Positions 36,628 to 49,182 of a stretch of DNA of 64,000 bases are shown piece by piece (within the stretch, counting starts at the first letter, position 1; every line of letters starts with the position of its first letter). This DNA is from Phallus indusiatus (lineage: Eukaryota > Basidiomycota > Agaricomycetes > Phallales > Phallaceae). The position numbers and the translations under genes were made by a program. The notes beneath the pieces are model-generated. The model was not told the origin of the DNA. It ran no database searches and saw only the letters and a program-made list of their open reading frames with translations. Location of the stretch: assembly GCA_027605045.1 (NCBI GenBank), contig JAQFWX010000109.1, positions 1 to 64,000 of the forward strand, in the 5' to 3' direction.

Positions 36628-36803
36628 AAAGAAATAGCAAAGATCGAACGGGACGCTGGAGACGTCTGTGCCCTGCTGTCGTGGTCAGAGGAGAGATGAT
36701 GACAACGGTGTGACAGCGACAGCGCTCACCTGCTCAGCTGGACGCTGGAGCCGGCCGGCACCTAGCTCATTTCCTAGGTATAGAAACCTTGTATTGACGT
36801 TAG

Positions 36804-36808
36804 CCAAT
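36804..36808 (+). promoter_or_regulatory. CCAAT box, copy C promoter
   Basis: GTTAGCCAATGAAG lies 168 bp before the ATG. The same context is present before copy D (49012-49016), within a well-conserved stretch of about 190 bp. Confidence 0.45.
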
Positions 36809-36971
36809 GAAGAAGAAGATTGCAACATAGACTGAAAATTATTAAATAAAGTTCATACCACTCAAGGCATTTTGAACACAGTTCTCGCCCCCACGGATCT
36901 GGGTCGCAGCGCTCAGCCCTTTAGTCCGGATAACTTGCTCATTGTTACAGTTGTTTCAACGAGATTTGGTT

Positions 36972-39900
36972 ATGCCCGATTTAACGGAAGGTATAAAAAT
37001 ATATGGTGACTAATTTCCCATTGAAATTTCGCTTCAATCTCATTCGTGAATCGCAATCCCTTCGAATAAAGACGTTCGCTTGATTAATCCTCCACCCTCC
37101 TCATGGAAAAGTGATCCCAAGTTTCAAATAAAGATCAAGAATGGAAACCAAGCGATAACGAGCACCAAACGCGCATTGAAGAAAGGTGATAACAGCTGTG
37201 TGATCTGGGACGAGTCTTTCGTATTGTACGTTATCAACAATTGCGATCCGTTTCGATGTCATTTCATATTACAATGTAGTACCAGTGAACCTACTGAAGA
37301 CACGCTCTTGACGTTTACCGTTATCCGGATCCATCGATTGATTTCAGACAGTATAATTGGCTCGTGCGAAGGCCGAGTCACTGAGCTCCTCAAGACACAA
37401 AGTAGTTCTGATTATTCGAAAACATCGTTGTTAGTCTAGCACTCACATGATTACAGGTCCATGTAAATTGGATGTCGCTGGGAAATGCCAAATAACATTT
37501 AGGATTAAGAGAATATCCGACGTCACTTCGGAAGTGGTAGAACAAGCTTCAGCGGCGTTGGGAAATCTACCGAATCTGGAAGTCCCAGCCAAGGTTGTCA
37601 ACTTGGTCACCTCTGCGGAGCAGGTCTACAAGGATAATGAGGAAACTTGGTCATCGTTTATCGACAAATTCGAAGTTTTTGTAGGAATAATAGATGAAAT
37701 TTCCGAGGTAACCCTCCTTAGCAAACATACTTCCATCCTTTTTCAAAGTTCTTTTCTGTTTTAGATAAGCCCATATGTGAAAGTGGCATGGAGTGTTCTA
37801 TCCGTTATTCCAAAGGTAAGAGCTCTTATTTTTTCTCGTGAGCTATTAATATATTCATTTCTTGTAAGACGATCATCGCAAAAAAGAACCGTGACGACAA
37901 AATTAAACAGCTATGTGATAAGTTGGAGGACGTTTACGACTACATTACGGATTCGAAACGGCTATCTGAGCTCACCAAGACCCAGTCTAAGATACTTTCC
38001 GCGGTGGTTCGGCAAACTACCGAATGCGCGTATTATATACGAGCATACTGTACCGAAGACACAGGTTATTGTTCTCTCGATATCTTGTCATCACGCAATG
38101 AAGTCTGATTTTCGATGTCTAGTCAATAACACATTGAAAGGAATTTTCGGGAGTGCGGATGACAAGATCCGAGATTTCAACCAAAGCTTCGACCGGTTTA
38201 TGGAAAATATGAAAAGTTCAGTCAATCTTGAAACTAGCATTGTGACACTTCGTGTGGAAAAAGGTGTTAGTGAATTAAGTATGTTTACATTGATCAATTA
38301 CCGTTATCACTTATTCATAATATCGCCCTTTCGCTGTAAGCTGGTTTACAATTACTCAAGGACATGCGTTATAGCGGTACTCCGCCTTTACCTGGAAAAC
38401 AATGCCTACCAGGGACTCGTCGAAAGCTGATCGATGATATATTGAAACGCATCAACGATGACGCATCGCCACAGATTCTTATTGTGAGTGGACAAGCGGG
38501 AGTAGGAAAGTCCGCGATAGCACATACCATCGCGGGAATGTTCAAGGAACAAAATCGACTTGGATCCATGTTCCGTTTCGACAGGAGTCTCCCAAACCGG
38601 CGAAGTTGCCTTTTTAGCACGATATCGCGAGACTTGGCAGATGGTGACGTGCTGTGGCGAATAGAGTTGGTGGAGAACATTACTCACAACACCGCGGTTC
38701 GGGAGACTGAGGATCCTGAAACACAATTCAACGAGTTTATTATCAAGCCTTCAAAAAATGCAGAAATTACAGGACCGGTGATTATCGTTGTAGATGCGCT
38801 GGACGAAAGTGGAGACCGAAACGAACGGGAGGAAATTTTGGAAACTCTCCTCGGCAGGTGGTCCGAGCTTCCCAAAAACTATCGTTTGATGGTTACAACT
38901 CGTCCCGAACAGGACATTGAAGCTCAATGTCAAAAATTCAATATTCCATGTATGCGGATAGGTGATATTGATGCCGAGGAAATACGTCGCGATATTGAAG
39001 TCTATATCTCGAAGCGTCTGGACTCAATATCGTTAATTCTAGACAACATAGACAGAAATTGGCGCAACATATTAGCCGAGCGTGCGGAAGGTCTTTTCCA
39101 ATGGGCGCAGACCGTTTGCGAGTTCATTAATCCCACCATTACGCGTCCGCAACTCGTGAAGAAGAAATGGAAAACCTGTATCTCAAACTCGTCATCATCA
39201 TTATACGGACTATATCGTCAAATAATCTCAAGCCAGGCGGAAATCGAGGACGATGACTTTGTTGAAGACTTCAAGACGATTGTAGGCGCGATTATAACTG
39301 CGCAAGAACCCCTGTCGATAAATGCGCTACAAAATATTTTTCATGGCTTTGATGATATTGAAGATATCAAGTCAATACTTACCCCATTCGGTTCTTTTTT
39401 TGTTGGTGTCCATGACCTGTCAACCCCCGTCCGGCCTGTTCACACCTCTTTATTCGATTTTTTCATCTCCAAAAAAATCGCTAAGGAAATAAATGAGTAT
39501 TACATCGACACGTCAGACCAAAGCCGAATGACGCTCGGTTGTCTCAAAGTGATGAATCGGATGCTCCGTTTCAATATGTGTCAGCTCGAGACATCACACC
39601 TGCTCAATGAAGAGGTGCCGAATTTCAAAGCACGTGTCGAGAAATCCATCCCATCTCATTTGTCGTACTCATGTTGTCATTGGTCCGCCCATCTCCAATC
39701 CTCTCCTGTTAGCGGGGAACTCATTTGTGAAGTTCGGAAATTGATAGACGACAAACTGTTGTATCATTTTGAAGCGCTCAGTTTGCTGGATACAGTTTAC
39801 CAGGGTCCTACGACGATGCGAAAGATAGCGGATTGGTGTAAAGTGGGTGATTCTTTGCCTGTCGCGAATATACCAATGGCTGAATCAGACGGTGATAGGG

Positions 39901-42379
39901 CTCAGATGACGGTTTGGCTGCGGATGCAATGGATGCATGGAGGTTTGGAAAGGATTCTGGGGAAGCGATGAGAAGGAGCACGTCACACATTTATCTCTCG
40001 GCCCTTCCCTTTACTCCTCGTGATTCATTTGTGTCCAAAAAGTATCTTGATAAGTATCCTGGACTGTTCTCATTCGATATTGGTCAATCTGTCAGTCCTT
40101 CAACCCCAATCGGTATCGGGCAGACAGTTTCATCTCCCTGTATTGCCTTTTCTCCGAAAGACACATATATCGTAACTGTATCTAGGAGAGGTGAACTTGT
40201 AGTATGGAACTATATGACAGGGGAACACCTCGCTTATTTGAAAACTGGACGGGCTCGGGATGTCTGTGATATCGTATATTCCCTTGATGGTGAATTGGTT
40301 TATTGTTGTTTTCACGATGGTTATATCCTAGTGTGGAATACGGGGACAAAGGAATGGAAGATAGAGGGATACGGGGAGATAGTCGGTCATGATGAGTGTG
40401 AATATTGCACCATATCTTCGGACGGGCGCTTTATAATCCGATGGGTGATGAAAAAGGAGGTACTCGTTATTGATCGAAAAAGTCGTCAAATTGTCAAATG
40501 CTTCAGAGAGGAGTACAGTTTCTCCGCAATTTCTCCCAACGGAAACTGGATTGCCCTTTGTGACAGGGAGAAGGTGTACATATGGGATACTAGAAATCAA
40601 ACACAGCACTGTGTCATACCCGGCAATCCTGGGTGGACACTGTCACTCACTGACAGCTACACCGCATTTAGACAAAACAAGCGCACAATAGAGATCTGGG
40701 ATTTACAGACAATCACTAAACTCACCGAAATTCGATACGGGAAACACATCAGAAGCCTTTTACTTTCCCCCGATGATCAATATCTTCTTGTTACAGGCTC
40801 CAATACCACGTACACGATATGGAGTGTATCTATGGGAGAATTACTCGGTCAACACTACGTGGACGTTCTGGGAGGCTGTTTAGGGTTTTCACATGACTCC
40901 AAATCAATTGCATTGTACACACGCAATGAACATGATTCACGTGTCCACATTCAACAATGGGTTGAACACATTGATCCGCGTAGCAATAACCTTGAGAGAG
41001 TGTACGAAATTTGGCTACGGGGTTCATATCTCATTCTCCATTATCAGTCGGTTTCAGATGAATGTCGCCTCCAGATCTCGGACGTCTCAACAACGAACTC
41101 GATTATCTTTGAAGCAGGACTTGAATACTACGGAACTGTTAGTGTTGCTCCTGACGAGGAAAACGTTCATGTGGCATATCTCGGTCACCGCAGACTCTGT
41201 CTCTGGGACGACAAAGAAGGCGAAATTATTGTAGATGAATCAATCCGTTCAATCACCGCACTCCTGTGTTTGGACAACTATCTTATTTCTGGATCTAGAA
41301 AAACCATTGATATATGGGATATTTGTACCAAAATGACTCGTGGTCGAATCAACTTAATGTATGAACTGGAATCCCTTCTCCCTGTACGAGGTACCTGGTT
41401 TGCTGTCAAATATGGTGATAAAGTGGAAATTTGGGATTGCGATTCAGGTGATAGCATAGGGAGAACATCTACTTTCGAAACACAGTTTTCTATGATTGCT
41501 GTTTCTGTCAACGAGGAACATGTTATATGCATGTCAGAGAATGGTGTGGATATATTGGATCCGACGGGAATGAACGTGAACTCATTCCCATTTCCACCTT
41601 CTGATCTTGCAACACCTGTAAGAACAGAACGATCTCTGAATGGGAAGTATATGGCATGGATCGATAACGGCAACATAAAACTCTTCGATGTGGACACCGA
41701 AACATTGCTCGTTGGCCCACTGTTTGATCAACCGGTTTTGAACTTCTGGCTCTCCGATGACTCAAAATATATTATAACAGCGTTCTCCGCCGATGGTGGT
41801 TGGTTGGGCCCCATTTTCTCAAATATCTGGGACATACAATCCAAAAACATGATCACAAAAACAATTCAATTCCCATGCCTTGTTCCACAGACAGCAATCT
41901 TAGATCTGAGCAAAAGACGTCTGGTAGTTATACCTGAAATGTTCATGGAAGAGCGTCAGGACTGTTATGTCTGGGACCTGGATAAGTATCAGACAATGTC
42001 TTCTGTGTACAACGCTCGTCAACTCGCCGACGATGATTCTGACATCAAGGGGTGAGTTTTACATCATTTGGATTCAATGTGATTCATTAAAAGAGACCTC
42101 AGAACATCGATATCGTCCAAGACGGAGACACTGGATTATGGATCAATGGCAGGGGGGAAAGCTTCACTTCCCACTTGGCCTGAAGTGAAGTCTCGAGAAT
42201 TTACCGGCTGGGTGTTGGGTTCGCAGGGCGAACGTTTGTTTTGGGTTCCAGAAGAATTGAGACCAGGGTTTTGGTTTTCATGGACAACGCATACGCCATA
42301 TCGAAACGCTACAAAACTAAATTTCACAAATTTCGTACATGGTTCTGACTGGACAAAATGTAAATCCGGAAACGACTAA
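36972..42379 (+). CDS. NLR copy C: intact C2-helical-NACHT-WD40 receptor
   Basis: Nine exons, all GT-AG and in phase: 36972-37005, 37072-37404, 37457-37707, 37765-37815, 37869-38064, 38123-38278, 38341-39842, 39899-42051, 42103-42379; 1650 aa. Residues 1-122 form a C2-like domain (GIKI strand, WKSDPKFQI, VIWDESFVLYV, LTFTVIRI). Residues 123-340 form a helical domain resembling fungal STAND Goodbye/HeLo-like N-termini (YVKVAWSVLSVIP, TTECAYYIRAY). The NACHT ATPase follows with Walker A GQAGVGKSA (391-399), Walker B VIIVVDALDES (487-497) and LMVTTRPEQD. Residues about 842-1558 are diverged WD40 repeats (many YIWD/IWDI ends), then a conserved tail with GWVLG, FWVP and FVHGSDWTKC. The start MPDLTEGIKI is the first ATG in frame and is shared with copy D. 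Family role: signal-sensing cytosolic STAND receptor in non-self recognition, inferred. Confidence 0.9.
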
Positions 42380-45210
42380 AGCCCAAAATCGAATTCTCAA
42401 TCAATATAATGCATTTTTATGTAAAAGAATTGAATATAGTTTGTATTTCCCGCATTTATTTCCATTGCACAACTCGGAAAAACTTGAATGTCTTCAACTT
42501 TCAAGTTGGAGAAGCATAATAAATATTGCTCCGGGTGTTTGAGGGCCCGAAAATACATGAACACGTAAACGTGAAATTTCGGTCATAATAGTGACGGTTC
42601 CCAGACGAGCCTAAAAATTGAGACATTCACAGTCGAATTACACTATAGTATCTACTGCTCGGCGTTCACCGGATGAGCGCGCACACCACCGTTCAGCGCA
42701 TGACACGACGATGGCTGCACACAAACAACACAGGTGCACACGCGTCTTGAAGAGATTTCAGCTGGGAGTGTTGTCATTGTTTCGAATGACGGGCAAAAAA
42801 GCATATCTAAAAATGAAAAAGATCCTATACCGCTGAAAGATGTTAACGTTAGTACTTCCGGAGGCCCTCAGTAAGAAACCAATTGGGCGAGAAGTGAAAT
42901 GGTAATCGTAAGTATCATGACTTCCTTACTAGCCTATTTCGACGTTATTGTCGAATAAAACGTCGAATCCACTTACATTCCCGGATATCTGTTTTCTTCA
43001 ACGCTCGACCTTCCATCTTTCCCAAAACAGGGATCATCGCACTTTCGAGGTTCGTCACGGAAACATCATTTACCTCAGACCCATAGAAAAGGTTCATTTG
43101 CTCTTCCTCTTCGAACAAACTCTCGGAAGATGGCATATATATGTATGTCCCTCTAGCGCAACAGTTCGTGTTTGTGTTGAGTGATGTGAGTCCACGTTTT
43201 CTTTTTCGAAGACTGGTTGGTTGGAGGCCGATGAGAAGTGAAAGAATGATACGTAGGAATGCTGTGTGCCGAAACCATGGACTCGTTTAGGGTGTACATT
43301 TGGCGCCGTGAAAGCGTACGCCGATGAGTTGGCAACAGTGTTGAGGTGGAAAGGGAGCCGCTTTCTTTATAGGAAGCCACTGACTGAATCTCATTCTGTT
43401 AATGTAGCACGAGTATGAACACGAAAGAATAGCCTAATCGAAGCGCCCCGAGCGGAAGATTCAGCAGGTGTGAGACAAGCTGATGGTGGGTGCTGGTGAA
43501 GGCTTACGGCGGGTATACGCTCGGGACTATTAACCAATCCTATAAACGAACTCTACCAGAAAATAGGACAAAATTCCATGCTTTTGTGAAGAAAATTTCC
43601 GTCTATGAGAAGACGATTGAGCTGGGGCTCAAGAGACGAAAAAGAGAAAGTTAGCCTTATCCCAAACACCGTGTCTAAACAAGCAACTTATTATTGTCTT
43701 AGCTATCCCACCCATCGTCCGAAATGATTTAGAATCCACCCTTATGGTGCCATAAAAGGTTTGATGTGCACGACTAGCCCTTTCGTTCGCTCTGCGATAT
43801 CTTGCCCAATAACTCTTATAAGGATCAAGAGTCCCATATCTTTACAAGTATTCCAACGATCCTATCAAGTCCACGTCTCGATTTCAACAAGAAAACAGAC
43901 AGCAATTACACCCACCTCATCTTGGATGTGCACCGGTCCTCCTGGCTCTGTATCGCTACATGACACATCGCAATCCGGATTAAGCACGAAAGAGTAACAT
44001 TCTGTATGAAAGCATTTATTTAGCAAAGAGAAGAAGAAGTGCACATGGAGGGAAGGAGAAACGGGGGATAGGGCGGAAAGAGTGAGGCATGAGGCATACC
44101 GGGTCCAGATGAATGTAAGTTTCCAAATACCTTCTCAGCTCCTGTCATTCGCTACAGTCCATCGCAGTGTTTTCAGGTTCTCTGTCTTGTTTTGCGCCTT
44201 GTGGTTCCGTGGTAAGTTGGGAGAGCGAGCTGTACTCAGGAATGCGAAAAAAGGTTGCTAGCTGGACTGGTTCCTTGTTCGGCGGATTCGGATGCCATTA
44301 CACTAATTACTATGAGTGGCCGAGACTACCGTACAAGACACTGGCGTGAGGACAATGTGAGTGGGTACCTGGGCGGGCTTGAGTCAGCTCTCTTCCTCAC
44401 AAACGGGGTACCGGTGTATGGTATATGGTGGGTCAAGCTTCAAGGTTACTCACGTGTAATTGGTGAAGAGGGAACATGTAGAAACGAGTGCGGTAGGACA
44501 AATTTTGAGCATAAACAGGATCAAATTGAAATTCTTCATTGCTGCACGAACGAGTACGACAGGCTTAGCAGATGACAGCCATAAGGACTACTTGCGCCAG
44601 TTCTTTGCCGCGGCAAACTCGAATTCACACAGGCGCTAGCTGGGCTCGAACGTAAGCATGTCTCAACGCGACTTGCTCCACCCTAACCCGGTACCAACTC
44701 TATTTCTACCTCCTGTTGTTGCGCTCTGGGGTCAGGTGGGATAACAGGAAGGGTCCGGCCTCACGCTGGATTATGGATAGGTTGGTCGACAGTTTGGGGT
44801 ATGCGGTACTGGAGCATCCGTGCAAGGCCTGCAGCCGGGGCGCGTGTGGGACTCGGAGGTTTCCAAATAGTGTATTTTATTCAACAACAGCAAATACTGC
44901 TCTTTGTTCCAGCGTCGGGCCCAGCGACACCTGACGCGACTACTTAGCAGGTCCCACGTTAGTTCTGCCGAAGTAACCGAACAGGAAAGATAGCCTCTAG
45001 TTCGTGCGACGTGCCATACTTCAATACGTTGAGAGTCTCAATTCGGAACGAACTTCAGGGAAAGCATGAACTACTCGTAACATATATGCTCCTGTAAGCC
45101 GCAATTCCCTCGATGGCTCTAGAACAGAGAAGGTATGGGGAATGTCTTCTTTTTAGGCCAGGGCTTAGTGACTATGATCTTTACTTCTTGATCCAGCATT
45201 CTCAAAGACT
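42380..45210. other. Inter-unit region, no intact gene
   Basis: Holds the 3' end of unit 1 and the left part of unit 2. It matches 54512-56560 in order (for example the 42652 GGCGTTCACCGGATGAGCGC versus 54780 segment). Frames here are short and interrupted. A minus-strand protein-like patch at 43740-44000 recurs at 55650-55900 and 61130-61310 and belongs to dispersed repeat 3. Confidence 0.5.
43490..44045 (+). repeat. Dispersed repeat 3, copy 1
   Basis: Matches 55390-55960 and 60845-61455. Landmarks are GCTTACGGCGGGTATAC, GACTATTAACCAATCC, TCCGTCTATGAGAAG and a CACCTCATCTTGG-like block. The third copy lies outside the tandem units. Confidence 0.65.
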
Positions 45211-46037
45211 ATGGGGTTTCTATCTTCTCAGAATGGTATTCTTAGTGATGTTGCCTGTTTTTTAGGGAGTGTGACACTCATCGTGGCTGTCATTGCTGGC
45301 ACAGTAGCGCGCCATATTCAAGCGGGGGGTGGCATATCGTGCGTTTGTTCTTTTCGCTACTCATCTGTCTCAGTACTCATATGCTTTACAGAAGGAGAAA
45401 CACACGTGCAAACTGCGCTAATATACATTCAAATTGTTCATAACTAGCTATACTTTGTTTGGACAAGATATCACTCTCGGAGACTTAGTTCGAGTTCGCG
45501 ATGGTCATCAACATTAATATATTGCCACACCCAACGTCTATTCCCGTACGGTCGTAATTTACTTGAAATCGCTATTACAACTGCCAAGCACGACCCGAAT
45601 CCTTTCCTCGTTCCACGGTTGTCTAAACCATGCTATCGATTTGGTCGATCCGGCAGAACGGGAATGTGATTATCCCAGCATTGGCCGAGCCTGTAGAACC
45701 ACCGGGCCCGTGTTTTCCTCTCACTTAACTGCCCTACATCGAAACCTACCCTTTCTTAGCTGCGGATGTTGCCGCGAACTAGCGCTACACAATTACTCTG
45801 TTTCAAATACGGAACATTGGCCTAGTCGGATATTTTGCCATCGCTGGTTTATTGAAAATGCTTGCTATTGCTCAGTATCCAGGACGGTCGCATGCTCTTA
45901 CTTTTTCAACAGATAGTTCGGGACACGGACGCGTTTTTCTCTTCGCATCAGCATCCATTCTGATATATTCCATCGTCCTTGCTCTGGGTGCGCGTCTTAA
46001 GGCCAGTGTGCCTACTTCAGTGCAATGTACACTTTAG
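45211..46037 (+). pseudogene. Remnant of an unrecognised membrane-protein gene
   Basis: This is the best-preserved of three related patches (also about 31690-32150 and 56580-57470). A frame beginning MGFLSSQNG carries the hydrophobic stretch VACFLGSVTLIVAVIAG. Further on, one frame reads AADVAAN, a TAG stop, then NIGLVGYFAIAGLLKML and a second hydrophobic segment FLFASASILIYSIVLALG. Stops and frame changes separate the parts. The pattern suggests a decayed multi-pass membrane protein duplicated along with the NLR units. I cannot name the family and chance frames are possible. Confidence 0.35.
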
Positions 46038-46499
46038 CTTTAGTGAAACTGAAGCAAGGTAGAACGCCGATTGTTCTGAGGCTTTCGGTGCCGCGGAGCT
46101 ATCAATGATGAATGTACCTGTAGACTTTCTTGGAGAAATAGTCCGGGAGACGACAACCAATTCCTCCAGATCCCTCCTAATACAACGCCTTTCTGACCTT
46201 CGGTGAAAGATTCCGCACGCTCCTCTATCAGGTATCAAGGCCATTTGGGCGGGTTTCTTGATGTATATATTGCCTCTATCATGACGTGCTTTGCGTACCT
46301 ACCGCTCAGCTCTATCGACCAGGTTCAATTAGTGGATTCAGGTTTGGTATAAACCTGTTCCCTACCCACCATTCGCTACAGTCACAACGCTTTTAGTTTA
46401 GACTGCTTAAAAGTTTGCGTGCATACTGACCAGCCGTTATATCATGGGTTGACGCCGACTGGCGCATGGCTCATGCTTCCGTATTCAGTCATTATAGAT

Positions 46500-47770
46500 C
46501 TAAAATGTACGTGTATACGTGTATAAACAGAGTCAAAATATGTATCAGAGTAGAAAAAAAAAGGGATTTAAGAAAGGTTCCGGGATTGTTTGGGTGACTC
46601 GTTTGGAAGAGATGTGCATCGGTTGGAGCGTCTCAAGTAAGTCGGCCATGAATTTGCACCCTGAATAGGTTAATCCAAGCTTCTAAGTGGTTCGCGACGA
46701 TGGTGTAATGAATCGTTGAGTGAAATATCAATATTCACAAGTCTCTCAACCGACCAAGAGTGATGTTGTTTTCATGAGGACGTGCTTTCGCGGTTTATTT
46801 CAAAGTTTCGTATCATTAGCCATCACGAATTCTATTGAGATAATAACGCGTTCTATGTGTGGAAACAGTGGTACAGCTGGAAGGGCCCGATTGCTTCCGA
46901 AGACGGTGGAAGATCAGGTCCTTGCTTGGTGTAAAGGAGATCTAGAAATCCACCGGCGGGGGCGACGATTGAAGTGGGGTTGATAATATGTCGGGTCGGT
47001 GTGATGGTTGCAGAAGGTGCAGTGGAGCCTGACGTAGGACGTTGAAAGACTTTTGTAACCCGTTAAAGCACCAGATTTAGTTGGAGACGGAGTCACCGCA
47101 CAATGTGTTGACCGAGAAGAGCAGAAAGACGCGTAGTACTTTTCAATGTCTGCAGGCTTAGGGTGGGGATTTCATATCGTGCAGAGCGCGGTTCTACGTC
47201 ACTGTCGTCGGCTGGTCGGGTGGGTTTGGTACGTTTGTAAGAGCGATACTAGAAAGAAGGAGCAGGCTCAATAGGTGATGGGGTGCCAAAGGAGTTAATG
47301 GACACGGGTGCTATTCTATTGGCAAGCTTCGGGAACGGTGCCGGCGTTTGCGATGGGTACGGACCTGATTCTAGCTGTGGAGTGACTGAGACTCGACGGG
47401 TTTTACAGTTGACGTGGAGGAAAACGACACCACCGAGGGCGTTCTCGCGGACTCCCGTGAGGAGGTGGTGGAACATGCTCTGCCAACGGAGCATTCGGGT
47501 GATTCTTCATTAGTCGACTGGCCCCTTCCTCTGCTCTGCGACGTCTTGCCTGTTTGCCCTCAATAGGGCTCAAGTTCTGATATGTGTCAATCTATCGTGA
47601 CCGTTCGGTGTCTTGAAAACAATTCTATCAGGTTCATGTCTTGACATCATCAAGAAATCCAATAGCGATTTCGCCCACCTCATCCAAACCTCATCTTGAA
47701 TGAAACTCGAGTTCCCGGGAATCCACGCCCGCAGTGCACCTAGCCTTGTATCATTATACAGCACGTTGCA
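46500..47770 (-). pseudogene. Unrecognised minus-strand gene remnant, unit 2 copy
   Basis: Counterpart of 33607-34899. The 47764-47570 stretch reads IPGNSSFIQDEVWMRWAKSL followed by SRHEPDRIVFKTPNGHDRLT, matching the unit 1 text. The downstream part is broken by stops. No family recognised. Confidence 0.3.
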
Positions 47771-47879
47771 ATCCAGATATGAAAGAGCAACATTTCCTAG
47801 ACCAAACTATATAAAAGCATTTGTGAAGCAAGGGAAAAGAAGTGCACCCTGAGAGGAAGAGAGACAAAGGATAGGAGGG

Positions 47880-48310
47880 GAGAGACAGAGTTTAGACGAT
47901 CGTCAGCATACGATTTATACAAACTGAGTATCGTCATCTATTCCAAGAGTGGAAGACCATATGCTTTCGTTGGGTTTCGCTGAGCCAAGTGTGGGATTCG
48001 TGTCATACCAAAGTGTTCCGATCGTCCTATTCAAATAAACTGCTGTTACCTATAAACGGAACATCAACAGGCAGCACACACATTGGCACAATCATCCATT
48101 GTCTGTGCGAATGCAGACTTATGAGGGTAATTTGCGCGTATACGTATATTCTGCTCTACAGCAACAGAGGAATGTCTTTAATAGACCAAGTCCAAAAAAG
48201 ATAAATGAGCATTTCTAGAACGAATAGATACAAGGAAAGAACAAACTCGTGATAAATCGCTGTGCTTAAATATCATAGGACAAGCCCAAAAATAAAGATG
48301 CGACAGAATC
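47880..48310 (+). repeat. Dispersed repeat 2, copy 3
   Basis: Unit 2 counterpart of 35110-35545, with a deletion in the GATGGCAGC block (CAGGCAGCACACACATTGGC). Confidence 0.6.
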
Positions 48311-49011
48311 AACAAAAAGCGTATGCGAGGCACTCTTCTAACATATTTGACGATATAGTCTTGATCATGATGGCAGCTTCAGGGTAATGTGTCAAAATCC
48401 TTTCCGATTGAAACTAATTAAGATGCGTAAGAGATATGTTGCACTGAAGGCGATTCACCGGGCCCACCGCGACGAGGCTTGAACGAAGCTTGGACGAGGC
48501 CAGCATTTCGCGCTAGGTGTTTAACGCTAAATCGTGTTAATCGTGATTCGTATTTCCTGTGTACTTCCAAGACGTGATATAGGATGAAATTTTCAATAAA
48601 CTGTTAGACACATAAGTCCCTACGAAAAAGATGATTTAGAAAGATACCCAGTTAACTTTTCGTCGCAAGTTTCCGTGACATGACGCCCGTGTCAAGCCGG
48701 TTTAGATTCAATTTCCCGGCGGCACGGGACTTTTCCTTAAGGCCTTATCCAGCACCTGCAAGACGTCGAAAGCCTCAGTTTCATACTTATTGCGGAGACC
48801 ATAGGGTACATTCGTGATGAATACTTCGTCACGTTTTGTGAGCTCATTCTTCAGGTAAGTTTTAGCTGTTCTTTTTTATCGAAGCTAGGGTTTATTCGTC
48901 CATTTCAAGCTGTTGATTAATGGTTTAGGGTTTGGGGTCTGGCGATTGTACGGACTCTGAATCCGTAGATTCTAGACGTTCCTAAGTATAGAAACCTTGT
49001 ATTGACGTTAA

Positions 49012-49016
49012 CCAAT
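49012..49016 (+). promoter_or_regulatory. CCAAT box, copy D promoter
   Basis: GTTAACCAATGAAG lies 171 bp before the ATG and is equivalent to the copy C element at 36804-36808. Confidence 0.45.
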
Positions 49017-49182
49017 GAAGAACAAGACAGCAACATAGACTGGAAATTATTAATTAAGGTTCATATCGCTCAAGACGTTTTGAACGCAGCCTTCACCCCT
49101 GCGGATCTGGGTCGCAGCAGTGCCCAGCCCTTTAGACCGGATAACTTGCACGTTATTACAATTGTTTCAACGAGATTTGGTT

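Larger units (their letters stand above)
36217..36771. other. GC-rich insertion upstream of copy C, absent from copy D
   Basis: In unit 2 the sequence TCTAGACGT runs directly into TCCTAAGTATAGAAACC (around 48980). In unit 1 the same two flanks (TCTAGACGT ending at 36216, TCCTAGGTATAG from 36772) are separated by 555 bp. The extra DNA is GC-rich and contains a polypurine microsatellite and a G-quadruplex motif. I see no target duplication or terminal repeats, so insertion into unit 1 and deletion from unit 2 are both possible. It ends about 200 bp before the ATG of copy C. Confidence 0.65.
29930..44099 (+). repeat. Tandem segmental duplication unit 1 (carries NLR copy C)
   Basis: Ordered, diverged matches run to unit 2 along its length: 31180-31580 to 44420-44785, 33180-33600 to 46040-46440, 33720-35000 to 46570-47760, 35030-36216 to 47790-48980, 36772-42900 to 48981-54960. 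Divergence, indels and small insertions differ between copies, so the duplication is not very recent. The boundaries are approximate. Confidence 0.75.
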
